NCBI GenBank assembly: GCA_035623075.1 | Contig: DASPUC010000040.1 | Span: 1 to 33,523, forward strand | DNA: 33,523 bases | Direction of reading: 5' to 3' | Source of the DNA: Nitrospiraceae bacterium | GTDB lineage: Bacteria; Nitrospirota; Nitrospiria; Nitrospirales; Nitrospiraceae | Shown: positions 7,200-14,423 of the stretch, one piece after another | Position numbering within the stretch: the first letter of the stretch is position 1 | How the letters are laid out: every line of letters begins with the position of its first letter | The notes under the pieces: generated by a model | What the model was told of the DNA's origin: nothing | Seen by the model: only the letters and a program-made list of their open reading frames with translations | The model's database searches: none | Position numbers and translations under genes: made by a program

Positions 7200-8114
7200 C
7201 TAGCGAAAATGACGGTCAAATTCTGAGGCATAGGTCCGTCCTAGAGCGTTGGCCTTCTGATCGAGCCAGTCGCTCAGCCGAGTGGTTCCTCTCGGTCGGT
7301 CTTTCGCAACAAGGAGATTGGCCATCAAGGCCCCCAGTTCGTCACGGGTCAGAACGACATCATCGACCAACAAGCCGATCACTTTGAGAAGCGCCAGAGA
7401 CACGCTGGGACTCGCGTGAAAGAGAAGCGTTCTGCTGCCAATCTTTTGAGCGATCAGCTGCACCATTTCCTTGAATGTGAACGTATCAGGGCCTGCCGCA
7501 TCTATGGTTGTGTTCTCAGGAGTCCGGGCTCCTTCGACCGCAAGTGTCGCCACGTCTTCGACAAATATGGGCTGCAGGCGGTAGTCGACCGGTGCGGGAA
7601 TGGCAAAAATCGGAAACCGTCTCAGGAGCCATGCAATGTTGTTGACGAGGATTTCTTCTTCGCCGCCAAACACCAAAGTTGGCCGGATGATCGCATAGGG
7701 CAACTTTGATTGGCGAATGGCCTTCTCGAGCACGGCCTTCCCTCTGAAATAGGGAAACGGTGCTTCTTCGGATGGATTCGAGACGCTCAGGTGAACAATC
7801 TTTCGAACACCGGCCTCCTCAGCTGCCTTGATCAACTGTTTGGTATTTTCGACAGCGCTATCGAACGAGACCGTGTCGTAATCAAAACGGACCCAGTAGG
7901 TGTTGAAGAGCGTTGTGGCTCCCTGAAGGCAGGTGACCAGGGCTTTTTGGTTCTCGAAATTCCATGGCGCAATGGTGATCTGCTTGCCAAATGGGTTGGG
8001 GCGATTGGGATGGCCCGTCAGGATGAGGACCTTCTTTCCCTCCGCAACAAGTCGTCGCGTGATGTATTTGCCTATATAGCTGAGTCCCCCTGTCACAATA
8101 TTCAGTTCAGGCAC
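7200..8114 (-). CDS. NAD(P)H-binding atypical SDR (NmrA/NDUFA9-like)
   Basis: About 304 residues from a GTG at 8114, which has GGGAGAGG six bases upstream; a longer TTG frame to 8159 is weaker. The start reads VPELNIVTGGLSYIGKYITR, a glycine-rich nucleotide-binding motif of the TGGxxxIG type. Further landmarks are KIVHLSVSNPSEEAPFPYFR, KLPYAIIRPTLVFGG and YRLQPIFVEDVA, typical of complex-I NDUFA9-like and NmrA-like extended SDRs. Such proteins bind NAD(P)H and act as reductases, epimerases or assembly factors. The catalytic YxxxK is not clear (YFRGK is a candidate). It is followed by the saccharopine dehydrogenase-like gene. Confidence 0.75.
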   Translation of the reverse strand: MPELNIVTGGLSYIGKYITRRLVAEGKKVLILTGHPNRPNPFGKQITIAPWNFENQKALVTCLQGATTLFNTYWVRFDYDTVSFDSAVENTKQLIKAAEEAGVRKIVHLSVSNPSEEAPFPYFRGKAVLEKAIRQSKLPYAIIRPTLVFGGEEEILVNNIAWLLRRFPIFAIPAPVDYRLQPIFVEDVATLAVEGARTPENTTIDAAGPDTFTFKEMVQLIAQKIGSRTLLFHASPSVSLALLKVIGLLVDDVVLTRDELGALMANLLVAKDRPRGTTRLSDWLDQKANALGRTYASEFDRHFR

Positions 8115-8359
8115 TGAGTCCTCTCCCAGAAATACGGTGGCTCTCCGGCTCCGATTCAAACCTTTTTAAACATTTGTTTTTGGACCAGCTGGAAGGATAC
8201 GTCAAAGCTCAGGATAAATCGACATCTGTGGTTCTGAACTGGAGAGAGGTTTTTGATCCTTGGACATGGAATTGCTATCTCAAAGTAATTCCGAACGTGA
8301 ACGTTCTTTCTTCTATACCGTCAGGGGAATCCGATCCGACATCAAGCATCGGCCTTGGG

Positions 8360-8380
8360 TTGTGATAGATTTGTGATAGA
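8360..8380. repeat. Two direct copies of TTGTGATAGA, 11 bp apart
   Basis: TTGTGATAGA occurs at 8360-8369 and 8371-8380. The spacing of one helical turn resembles a regulator binding site, but no gene starts close by on either strand. The rest of 8115-8508 shows no supported gene. Confidence 0.4.
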
Positions 8381-8508
8381 AATAGGAGCAAAGGGTAGAA
8401 TCGACAAGAACCAATAGAATCACTGTAAGCGAGCTAACCGCTTGGTCAGCAAAAGAAATGGGGAAACCAGGTTGCAGATCAAGCCGTTAGAGAAACTGCC
8501 CTATTTAC

Positions 8509-8554
8509 ACTCTTAATCAGCGGGCCGTAGGTTCGACCCCTACACGGCCCACCA
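8509..8554 (+). other. 3' fragment of a tRNA-Lys(CTT) gene, likely att scar
   Basis: The fragment runs from the anticodon loop (CTCTTAATCAG, anticodon CTT) through a variable loop, a perfect T-arm (GTAGG-TTCGACC-CCTAC), the 3' acceptor strand ACGGCCC and an encoded ACCA. The bases upstream do not provide the 5' acceptor strand, D-arm or 5' anticodon strand. This is the shape left at the distal end of an element integrated by a tRNA-targeting recombinase. If so, the intact tRNA and the element would lie to the left, beyond the window. No integrase is seen. Confidence 0.7.
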
Positions 8555-8709
8555 ATATCAACCACTTACCGTTTCAGGTTCCCTGCCGACAGAGCCGGCT
8601 ATGATGAAGTAAGTTACCAGCTTGATCCGATCCAGCACTTCTATACCACCCCGAAAATTTTCCGGATAGTGATGGGGATATCGCTGTGCTGTGTCATCGT
8701 AGGTGACTT

Positions 8710-8880
8710 ATGCCACAACAGCCGCTCCACCTCAAAACTCGCAACATCCAATTCAAAATTCCACATCGCGACCTGCCGGAGCCTTATTCGGTAGTACTTC
8801 GCAGGGAGGGTCAATCAAGTGCGGAACATCTGTCGAGCGCGCTCTATCAGGACCCGAACCAGAAGCACGCTTTGGTTTGA
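8710..8880 (+). CDS. Possible small protein (56 aa) between the tRNA-Lys scars
   Basis: ATG at 8710, preceded by AGGTGA four bases away, opens a 56-codon frame ending in TGA at 8878-8880. The product begins MPQQPLHLKTRNIQFKIPHR, is polar and basic with no membrane segment, and has no domain I recognise. The strong ribosome-binding site is the main support. It lies between the tRNA fragment and the aldo/keto reductase, a region (8555-8966) otherwise without a gene. It could be a remnant of an integrated element or chance. Confidence 0.3.
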   Translation: MPQQPLHLKTRNIQFKIPHRDLPEPYSVVLRREGQSSAEHLSSALYQDPNQKHALV

Positions 8881-8966
8881 CAGTCTTGGACCTGACCTCT
8901 AAGTTTACAAAAGGCTGCACTAGTTTGAGCTGTGGCACTAATTGATCAAGGTTCATATTGGTGAGC

Positions 8967-9920
8967 ATGCTTCAACGAAGATCGCCAACCGTTCATTCCA
9001 TCCTTCCACCGTCAAGAGAAATTCCCCGCCGACCTCTTGGGAAAACTGGCGTTGAAGTGTCCGTTCTCGCCCTAGGAGGTGCCCACTTAGGTCGCATTGA
9101 CTGTGAAAAGAACGCCATCAAGCTTATCCATGAAGCAATAGCTGCCGGGCTCACCTTCTTTGACAACGCTTGGGAATATCATGACGGACGTAGTGAAGAC
9201 TGGATGGGGAAGGCTCTCGTTGGTCGACGGCACAAGGTCTTCGTCATGACCAAGGTGTGCACTCATGGCCGCAACAAAAAGCTGGCTTTCAAGCAACTCG
9301 AGGAATCCTTGCGGCGCCTACGAACAGACTACATCGATCTCTGGCAGATTCACGAGGTGATTTACCCTGATGAGCCTCATCAGCATTTTAGTCCAAACGG
9401 AAGTATCGAAGCATTGATGGAGGCAAAGCGTCAAGGCAAGGTTCGCTTCGTCGGATTTACGGGTCATAAGGATCCCGCAATCCATCTGAAGATGTTGCAG
9501 TATGGCTTCCCTTGGGATACTTGCCAACTACCACTGAACGTGTTTGATGGCACCTTTCGAAGCTTTGAGCGTACCGTCTTACCTGAGCTGATCCGGTTGA
9601 GTATCGCTCCTCTTGCGATGAAGACCCTGAGCGGCAACGGAGATCCTATCAGGCAAGGCATACTCACGGCGGAGGAGGCGTTACGTTATGTCCTCAGTCT
9701 TCCAATTGCCTCTGTCGTCAGTGGAGTTGATTCACTGGAAGTGTTGCACCAGAATGTCAGGATAGCGCACCAATTCACCCCTATGACCGAAGACGAGATG
9801 GAGGCCCTGAGGCGGCGGGTCGAATCTTACGCAACGGATGGGCGATTTGAAGGGTTCAAATCCTCGGACATTTATGACAGTGCAATAGGGAGAGAGCAAC
9901 ACAGAGAGAGGGCAGCTTAA
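8967..9920 (+). CDS. Aldo/keto reductase
   Basis: About 317 residues. Aldo/keto reductases reduce carbonyls with NADPH in a TIM barrel. Numbering from a TTG three codons upstream, the catalytic tetrad is Asp69 (FFDNAWEY), Tyr74, Lys99 (VMTKVC) and His132 (LWQIHEV). The fold begins at EIPRRPLGKTGVEVSVLALG, and RFVGFTGHKDP fits the family. The chosen ATG at 8967 has GGTGAG just upstream; the TTG at 8958 cannot be excluded. The gene stands alone, flanked by the tRNA-Lys 3' fragment (8509-8554) and a short second copy (9979-9993), so it may have arrived by integration. The substrate cannot be told. Confidence 0.9.
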   Translation: MLQRRSPTVHSILPPSREIPRRPLGKTGVEVSVLALGGAHLGRIDCEKNAIKLIHEAIAAGLTFFDNAWEYHDGRSEDWMGKALVGRRHKVFVMTKVCTHGRNKKLAFKQLEESLRRLRTDYIDLWQIHEVIYPDEPHQHFSPNGSIEALMEAKRQGKVRFVGFTGHKDPAIHLKMLQYGFPWDTCQLPLNVFDGTFRSFERTVLPELIRLSIAPLAMKTLSGNGDPIRQGILTAEEALRYVLSLPIASVVSGVDSLEVLHQNVRIAHQFTPMTEDEMEALRRRVESYATDGRFEGFKSSDIYDSAIGREQHRERAA

Positions 9921-9978
9921 ATTTTCTCCTTTTGCCCGGTCCTCTTCAGCTGTTGGTCGTTGGTGCTCCGTTTCATCA

Positions 9979-9993
9979 CTACACGGCCCACCA
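9979..9993 (+). repeat. Second copy of the tRNA-Lys 3' end (15 bp)
   Basis: CTACACGGCCCACCA repeats 8540-8554 exactly and is followed by a related sequence (CATAATCAATCCAC here, ATATCAACCAC there). Together the copies bracket about 1.4 kb holding the aldo/keto reductase, as expected of tandem att sites. It is too short to be a tRNA. Confidence 0.55.
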
Positions 9994-10048
9994 CATAATC
10001 AATCCACGAGAGAAGGCTCGCTGCCGATGGAGTGATGGCTCATGATCC

Positions 10049-10666
10049 TCATTCCCCGCTGGCGCGAGAGTACGATCTGAGGGTTCGTCGCACGAGGCAC
10101 CATGCGACCCCTATCGCGAGCGTAAGAAGAACCAGCAGTGTCACCACAACCAGTGTTCGATGCATCAAAGGGGAAAGCTGGTTCCATTCTTCTCCGCCGA
10201 TGTACCCGATTCCAATAAAGCTCGTCGACCAGATCAAGGCTCCAGTATAGGCAAACCGGGCAAATACCGTCGGAGGAAGCAGCGCGGCGCCCAAGATCAA
10301 GGCGCCAAGGTGACGGAGTCCGGGGATGAAATAGGCCACGAGAAGGGAATACCTCCCCCAGCGTTCAACCCATTGCTGCGCTTTGGCCAGGTGGTCTGGT
10401 CGAAGGTGAAACAGGTAGCCGAATTTGAGGAGTGCGGGAAGCCCGACAAACCGGCCGAGCGCATAGCTGATGGTAATGCCGCTGGCACTCCCCAAGAAGG
10501 CGGTAACCACCGCCGGCTCAAGCTGCAGCGTCCCTTTGAAGCTGAGATAGCCGACGAAAATGAGTAATGACTCGTCTGAAATTGGGAGACCCACGATGCC
10601 CAGCATCAGCAGAGTGAAGATCGCTCCGTACCGGTAGCGGCCAATCCAATCGAATCCAGCTTCCAT
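10049..10666 (-). CDS. DedA-family inner-membrane protein
   Basis: A 205-residue membrane protein with four to five hydrophobic segments. It carries the DedA/VTT features: GLPISDESLLIFVGYLSFKG in the first re-entrant region, SASGITISYALGRFVG, and YFIPGLRHLGALILGAAL with the conserved F-x-PG-R core. DedA proteins are linked to phospholipid recycling and membrane potential, some acting as undecaprenyl-phosphate or phospholipid flippases. The start has AGGG about seven bases upstream. An 8-bp hairpin (GCTCTGGT/ACCAGAGC, 10683-10709) lies in the leader just before it. The protein may belong with the upstream exported-protein gene, although 174 bases separate them. Confidence 0.85.
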   Translation of the reverse strand: MEAGFDWIGRYRYGAIFTLLMLGIVGLPISDESLLIFVGYLSFKGTLQLEPAVVTAFLGSASGITISYALGRFVGLPALLKFGYLFHLRPDHLAKAQQWVERWGRYSLLVAYFIPGLRHLGALILGAALLPPTVFARFAYTGALIWSTSFIGIGYIGGEEWNQLSPLMHRTLVVVTLLVLLTLAIGVAWCLVRRTLRSYSRASGE

Positions 10667-10840
10667 GACAAGCCCTAGCTATGCTCTGGTGTCATCTCAA
10701 GACCAGAGCCTTTCCTTGGAAAGCGAAGGGAAGCCATCATAGATCTCGCCTTTGAGCAGGTGCGACCATTACGACACGATAGATCAGGCTGAGGTTCACC
10801 AGGCCAGATTTGCCAGAATGCTGTGTTCTAACTGGAACCT

Positions 10841-11398
10841 TTAACTCTTGGCTTTGCGATCAGGGTTCACGGCCAGATAATCCTTGATGAACTGATCCGT
10901 TTTTTGGAGAACTTGGGTCTCGATATGCTTGACATTGTCATCGGCGACCGTGCTGATCGACCCAAATTTCATCCAAGTCACGGCGGAGAGTTCTGCTCCT
11001 TCTCGGCTTTCCAGGCGAACACGTTGCGTCAGATACATGTCGATGGAGTAAAAATAGCGGCCGATGCGATCATGGAGCGTATCCACTCGAATCATCAGTG
11101 TTGCCGCAGTCGGAGTTTTGAGTCGCTCGCGTTCGGTCACTACACTCACCCCCGCCTTCTGAAGGCGCTGCTTGATGTCTTTTTGGAGAGCACTTGTCTG
11201 AAGCCCTAACTGTTCAATCTCAACATCCAAAGGATCGACGAGAACCTCCACTCCCGTCACCCCCTTCAACGCCTCAAGATCAGGAGGTTCGGCAGGTTGC
11301 TCGGCAAAACCCGTGGTTGAGGCAAGGACGATTGTGATGACCCCCACACTCAGAAGGAGAGAGGGGATACGGAGCGGTACGTACGCGAGATGATTCAT
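10841..11398 (-). CDS. Exported protein of unknown function
   Basis: The product is 185 residues from the ATG at 11398, chosen because GGAGG lies seven bases upstream; another ATG at 11404 is too close to it. The N-terminus is a signal peptide (hydrophobic RIPSLLLSVGVITIVLA, cleavage near GFA-EQP). The mature part is mixed alpha/beta: VTGVEVLVDPLDVEIEQLGL, DIKQRLQKAGVSVV, ATLMIRVDTLHD and YLTQRVRLES. The pattern, with a helix leading into a Val-rich strand and a C-terminal helix with QVLQKTDQFIKDYL, is common in small periplasmic proteins. I do not recognise a named family. It is divergent from the PilZ gene. Confidence 0.75.
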   Translation of the reverse strand: MNHLAYVPLRIPSLLLSVGVITIVLASTTGFAEQPAEPPDLEALKGVTGVEVLVDPLDVEIEQLGLQTSALQKDIKQRLQKAGVSVVTERERLKTPTAATLMIRVDTLHDRIGRYFYSIDMYLTQRVRLESREGAELSAVTWMKFGSISTVADDNVKHIETQVLQKTDQFIKDYLAVNPDRKAKS

Positions 11399-11604
11399 GG
11401 TCATGCCTCCTTCCCAATTCGTAAATATCCTACGCCCCTTGTTCGCCTCTGTCAGCCTTGACACCTTTCTACAGACAGCCTAGCCTTGCGTCGACAGCAG
11501 ACAATCCGGTCGTATCCATCGTTGTGGCTCACAAATCGAAACAGAATGTTGCTCGATGGGGAGAACCAGCGCACCTCACATGCCTGATCGGAAGGAAGGC
11601 TCTT

Positions 11605-11928
11605 ATGGACCTCCGCCGCCACCAGCGCTTTCCTGTGCATTTTCACAGCATGCTCTCTGGTCCCAAGCTTAGCGAATCGACTGGTACCATCGTAAACCTG
11701 TCGGAGGGTGGCTGCTGTGTCGAGACCAAGAGCCAGGTATATACAGGTATTCAATTGGCCCTGCGCCTTCACGTGCCTGGCGAAGAAGCGCCAATCCGTG
11801 TCGAACAGGCGGCGGTACGCTGGACCCGCGGCCACGAATTGGGTGTGGGCTTCATCACCCTGACTCCACCACACAAGGAACGATTAAGCCACTTCCTCGA
11901 GCGATTAAAGCGAGAGCAACAGGCTTGA
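11605..11928 (+). CDS. PilZ-domain protein, probable c-di-GMP receptor
   Basis: The 107-residue protein begins MDLRRHQRFPV. The RRHQR motif (residues 4-8) matches the RxxxR c-di-GMP motif and NLSEGG (about 32-37) matches the D/NxSxxG motif, so nucleotide binding is likely. It is a single-domain PilZ protein with no output domain. GGAAGGAAGG lies seven bases before the ATG at 11605, so the longer frame to 11458 is rejected. It may link c-di-GMP to surface or exopolysaccharide functions; the window carries such a locus from 25849 on, but nothing in the sequence ties them directly. Confidence 0.85.
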   Translation: MDLRRHQRFPVHFHSMLSGPKLSESTGTIVNLSEGGCCVETKSQVYTGIQLALRLHVPGEEAPIRVEQAAVRWTRGHELGVGFITLTPPHKERLSHFLERLKREQQA

Positions 11929-11941
11929 AAATCACCCTTTG

Positions 11942-12424
11942 ATGCCGAACAGGAACTGCTTAACCCTGTGGAGTGCTGTATTCGTCTTATGGACGCTCCC
12001 CGCTGAGACAGCCGCGTTGAGAAGCCAGGTCGACACCGTTCTAGACGGTAATATTCTCGATGTCTTCCACCAGGGCAAGACGAAACGGATACCGATTAAC
12101 GGGATTGACTGTCCCGAAAAGGGTTAAACCTAGGGGGAACAAGCGAAGTACGTTATCTCCGACATACTGGTCGGGAAGGAAGTCCTGCTCAATACCTACG
12201 GCCCCGACAAGAACGGGCGGAAAATTGCCGATATGCTCCTGCGGCATGGCACCAACGTCAGCTTTAAGTTCGTCAAAGAGGGGTACTGTCGGTGGGATCG
12301 AAAATATGCGCCGGGGAACAGGAAATTCGAAAAGCTGGAACAAGAAGCCCGGCAGGGCAAGAAGGGATTGTGGGCAGAATCCAACCCGGTGCCTCCGTGG
12401 GAGTGGCGAAAGAAGAAGAAGTAA
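11942..12424 (+). pseudogene. Thermonuclease (SNase-like) gene with two in-frame stops
   Basis: The intact frame would encode about 160 residues: a signal peptide (CLTLWSAVFVLWTLPAETAA), VDTVLDGNILDVFHQGK, then RIPINGIDCPEKG with the Arg and Glu equivalents of the SNase active site. The frame is broken by TAA (12125-12127) and TAG (12131-12133), two codons apart. After that the same frame continues perfectly as GEQAKYVISDILVGKEVLL, NGRKIADMLL and GKKGLWAE. No frameshift is present, so inactivation looks recent; the expected residues at the stops, by family pattern, are Gln and an aromatic. The gene starts 13 bases after the PilZ stop with a poor ribosome-binding site. Confidence 0.8.
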
Positions 12425-12623
12425 CCCGGTAGTCTTATCGGTCGACGAATTTCATTCGCTCTGAGCAGCTGGCCCACGCTCATCACAGCAGACCTCATCA
12501 TCTTTCATACGCTTTTCACCGGCACCCCTACGCCTGTTCTGTGCAAGATCCTCAATATGTTATCAGCTTATTTTCAATGGCTTCCGGCGTTAGCGCTCCA
12601 GAATTATCCCTAGATGCTCACAT

Positions 12624-12651
12624 CTTAAATTATTAGTAATACAATCGTAAC
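12624..12651 (+). promoter_or_regulatory. Pho-box-like array upstream of the first regulator
   Basis: Hexamers CTTAAA (12624), AGTAAT (12635) and CGTAAC (12646) follow each other at exactly 11 bp. The array ends 82 bases before the start codon at 12734. The 12425-12733 gap has no gene. Confidence 0.5.
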
Positions 12652-12733
12652 ACTGGGCCCTTATCCTTCCCTTCGAACTCCCGATGTTCTCACACTCTCA
12701 CTGCCGCCGTGAATCGATAACTGTGGTGGTCAC

Positions 12734-13444
12734 ATGACAACTTTCTCCTTGAAAAAGATCTTGATTGTCGAAGATGAAGAAGACATCGCGCAGCTGGTGA
12801 AACACTATCTCGAAAAAGAAGGGTTTCGAACAGCGATCGCCAAAACGGGAATCGAAGGCCTCAGGTCCATCAAGAGCGAATTCCCCGACATGGTCATTCT
12901 GGATCTGATGCTCCCGGAAATGGACGGGCTGGAAGTCTGCAAGAAAATTCGGAGTCTTCCGGACACGGTCATGCTTCCTGTCCTGATGTTGACCGCAAAA
13001 GCCGAAGAGTCTGACACCATCATCGGCCTTGAACTGGGAGCCGATGACTATGTCACCAAACCATTCAGCCCCAAGGCGTTAGTATCGCGAGTCAAAGCCT
13101 TGTTCCGCCGATTGGAGCGCGCCGATGATTCAACCCAATCCTCTTACTCCTACGGTCCGTTGCTCATGGACCTCTCACGGCATGAGGTTTTGATTGACGG
13201 GCAGGAGATTCCTTTGACGACGAAGGAATTCGGATTGCTCGAACATCTCCTGCATCAGCCCGGTCGGGTGTTGACCCGCGACGTGCTCTTAAATGCGGTG
13301 TGGGGCTACAATTACTACGGTACGACCAGAACGGTCGATGTCCACATTCGTCGGCTCAAGCAGAAACTCCCTTTCCTGAATGAGGCGATTCTCTCCGTCA
13401 AATCACTTGGGTATAAGCTCAAATACATCAACGCATCCGAATGA
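12734..13444 (+). CDS. PhoB/OmpR-family response regulator
   Basis: The 236-residue protein has a complete receiver domain (residues 7-121) with acidic residues Glu13/Asp14, phospho-acceptor Asp57 (VILDLMLPEMDG), Thr87 and Lys109 (YVTKPFSP). A winged-helix DNA-binding domain (about 140-232) carries GTTRTVDVHIRRLKQKL as recognition helix, very like PhoB. No histidine kinase gene is next to it. The array of 11-bp-spaced half-sites upstream suggests self-regulation or control by the second regulator at 21419. It is transcribed towards olsB, which starts 205 bases downstream and has its own array. Calling it PhoB proper would need a phylogeny. Confidence 0.9.
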   Translation: MTTFSLKKILIVEDEEDIAQLVKHYLEKEGFRTAIAKTGIEGLRSIKSEFPDMVILDLMLPEMDGLEVCKKIRSLPDTVMLPVLMLTAKAEESDTIIGLELGADDYVTKPFSPKALVSRVKALFRRLERADDSTQSSYSYGPLLMDLSRHEVLIDGQEIPLTTKEFGLLEHLLHQPGRVLTRDVLLNAVWGYNYYGTTRTVDVHIRRLKQKLPFLNEAILSVKSLGYKLKYINASE

Positions 13445-13557
13445 TTCCCTTATAAACCTTGGTTGTAGCTCGCGCCGCGGTATCGAGTAAGCCCGCTTAT
13501 ATCCCCGCTCGATTGTGTTGAATTTCTGTAACGTCCGCCATCAATACCTCATCCCAA

Positions 13558-13596
13558 ATTAACCCCCGTTTCACGAGGAATTTACCCTTCTGTTAC
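13558..13596 (+). promoter_or_regulatory. Pho-box-like array upstream of olsB
   Basis: TTAAC (13559), TTCAC (13570), TTTAC (13581) and GTTAC (13592) lie at exactly 11-bp intervals. The last unit, in CTGTTACA, is close to the E. coli PhoB half-site CTGTCAT. The array ends 53 bases before the olsB start. Confidence 0.55.
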
Positions 13597-13649
13597 ATGG
13601 CCACGCCAGGCTTAGAGAGGCGACCCATGATCTACAGGAGGGAACGAAT

Positions 13650-14423
13650 ATGGCTGCTCAAACCGTAGAGCAAGGGCATACATCCAATCTATCGGTCACG
13701 CTTGCGAAATCGGCCTTTGAAGTACGGGAGGCCCAACGACTCCGCTATCAGGTCTTCGTAGAGGAATGTGGCGCTCGTCTGGAGTCGCCCACAGTGGGGA
13801 TCGATGAAGATGAGTTCGATTCCTCCTGCGAGCATTTGATTGTCCGCGACCAAGACACCGATCAGGTCGTCGGCACCTATCGAATCTTGACGTCATGGAA
13901 GGCGAAGGAGTTGGGTCGATTTTATTCCGAAAGCGAGTTCGATCTGACCAAACTTCGTCCATTGCTCCCCCGGGTCGTCGAGGTCGGACGATCGTGCATC
14001 CACCCCGACTATCGACGTGGAGGCGTCATTACCTTGCTGTGGGCCGGGTTGGCTCGTTTCATGCTGACCGGCGGATATGAGTACCTGATGGGCTGCGCGA
14101 GCATCAGCCTGGCCGATGGCGGAAGCAGTGCGACGGAAGCGTACCTCAGCTTGCGAAGAGAACATCTGAGCCCGGAATATTGGCGAGTTACACCTCATCG
14201 TCCGTTCCCCGTCGCACCAGGCATCGTCGTCGGCAAGCCGATCCTCCCGCCACTCATCAAGGGATATGTCCGGTTAGGAGCCTATATCTGCGGAGAGCCG
14301 GCATGGGATCAACAGTTCAACACCGCCGACCTCTTCATGTTACTGCCGATGTCGCGAATGGACCAGCGATACGCGCGCCATTTTATGGGAACCACATGTC
14401 TCGCCCAACCCTCAGCCGCATAA
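13650..14423 (+). CDS. olsB: L-ornithine N(alpha)-acyltransferase-like protein
   Basis: A 257-residue GNAT-fold protein of the OlsB type. OlsB transfers a 3-hydroxyacyl group from ACP to ornithine, giving lyso-ornithine lipid. The sequence shows the family run: AQRLRYQVFVEECGARL, DEFDSSCEHLIVRD, VVGTYRIL, VEVGRSCIHPDYRRGGVI (acyl-donor loop) and LMGCASISLADGG. The start has AGGAGGG at good spacing. The next gene overlaps it by 28 bases and is an acyltransferase of the OlsA type, completing the pathway. Autoinducer synthases share the fold, but the paired OlsA and the motifs argue for ornithine lipid. A Pho-box-like array upstream agrees with phosphate-starvation control. Confidence 0.85.
   Translation: MAAQTVEQGHTSNLSVTLAKSAFEVREAQRLRYQVFVEECGARLESPTVGIDEDEFDSSCEHLIVRDQDTDQVVGTYRILTSWKAKELGRFYSESEFDLTKLRPLLPRVVEVGRSCIHPDYRRGGVITLLWAGLARFMLTGGYEYLMGCASISLADGGSSATEAYLSLRREHLSPEYWRVTPHRPFPVAPGIVVGKPILPPLIKGYVRLGAYICGEPAWDQQFNTADLFMLLPMSRMDQRYARHFMGTTCLAQPSAA

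Noticed and set aside
8174-8365. 63-codon plus-strand frame near the tRNA fragment
   Set aside because: No ribosome-binding site, no domain and a non-ATG start; the segment looks non-coding.
8509-8554. Intact tRNA gene
   Set aside because: The 5' half (acceptor strand, D-arm, 5' anticodon strand) is absent upstream.
8703-8968. Overlapping plus- and minus-strand frames of 70-80 codons before the aldo/keto reductase
   Set aside because: Neither has a good start or recognisable domain; the 56-codon frame at 8710 has better initiation signals.
13650-14423. Acyl-homoserine-lactone synthase (quorum sensing)
   Set aside because: The fold is shared, but motifs and the overlapping OlsA-type gene favour ornithine-lipid synthesis; no LuxR-type gene is near.
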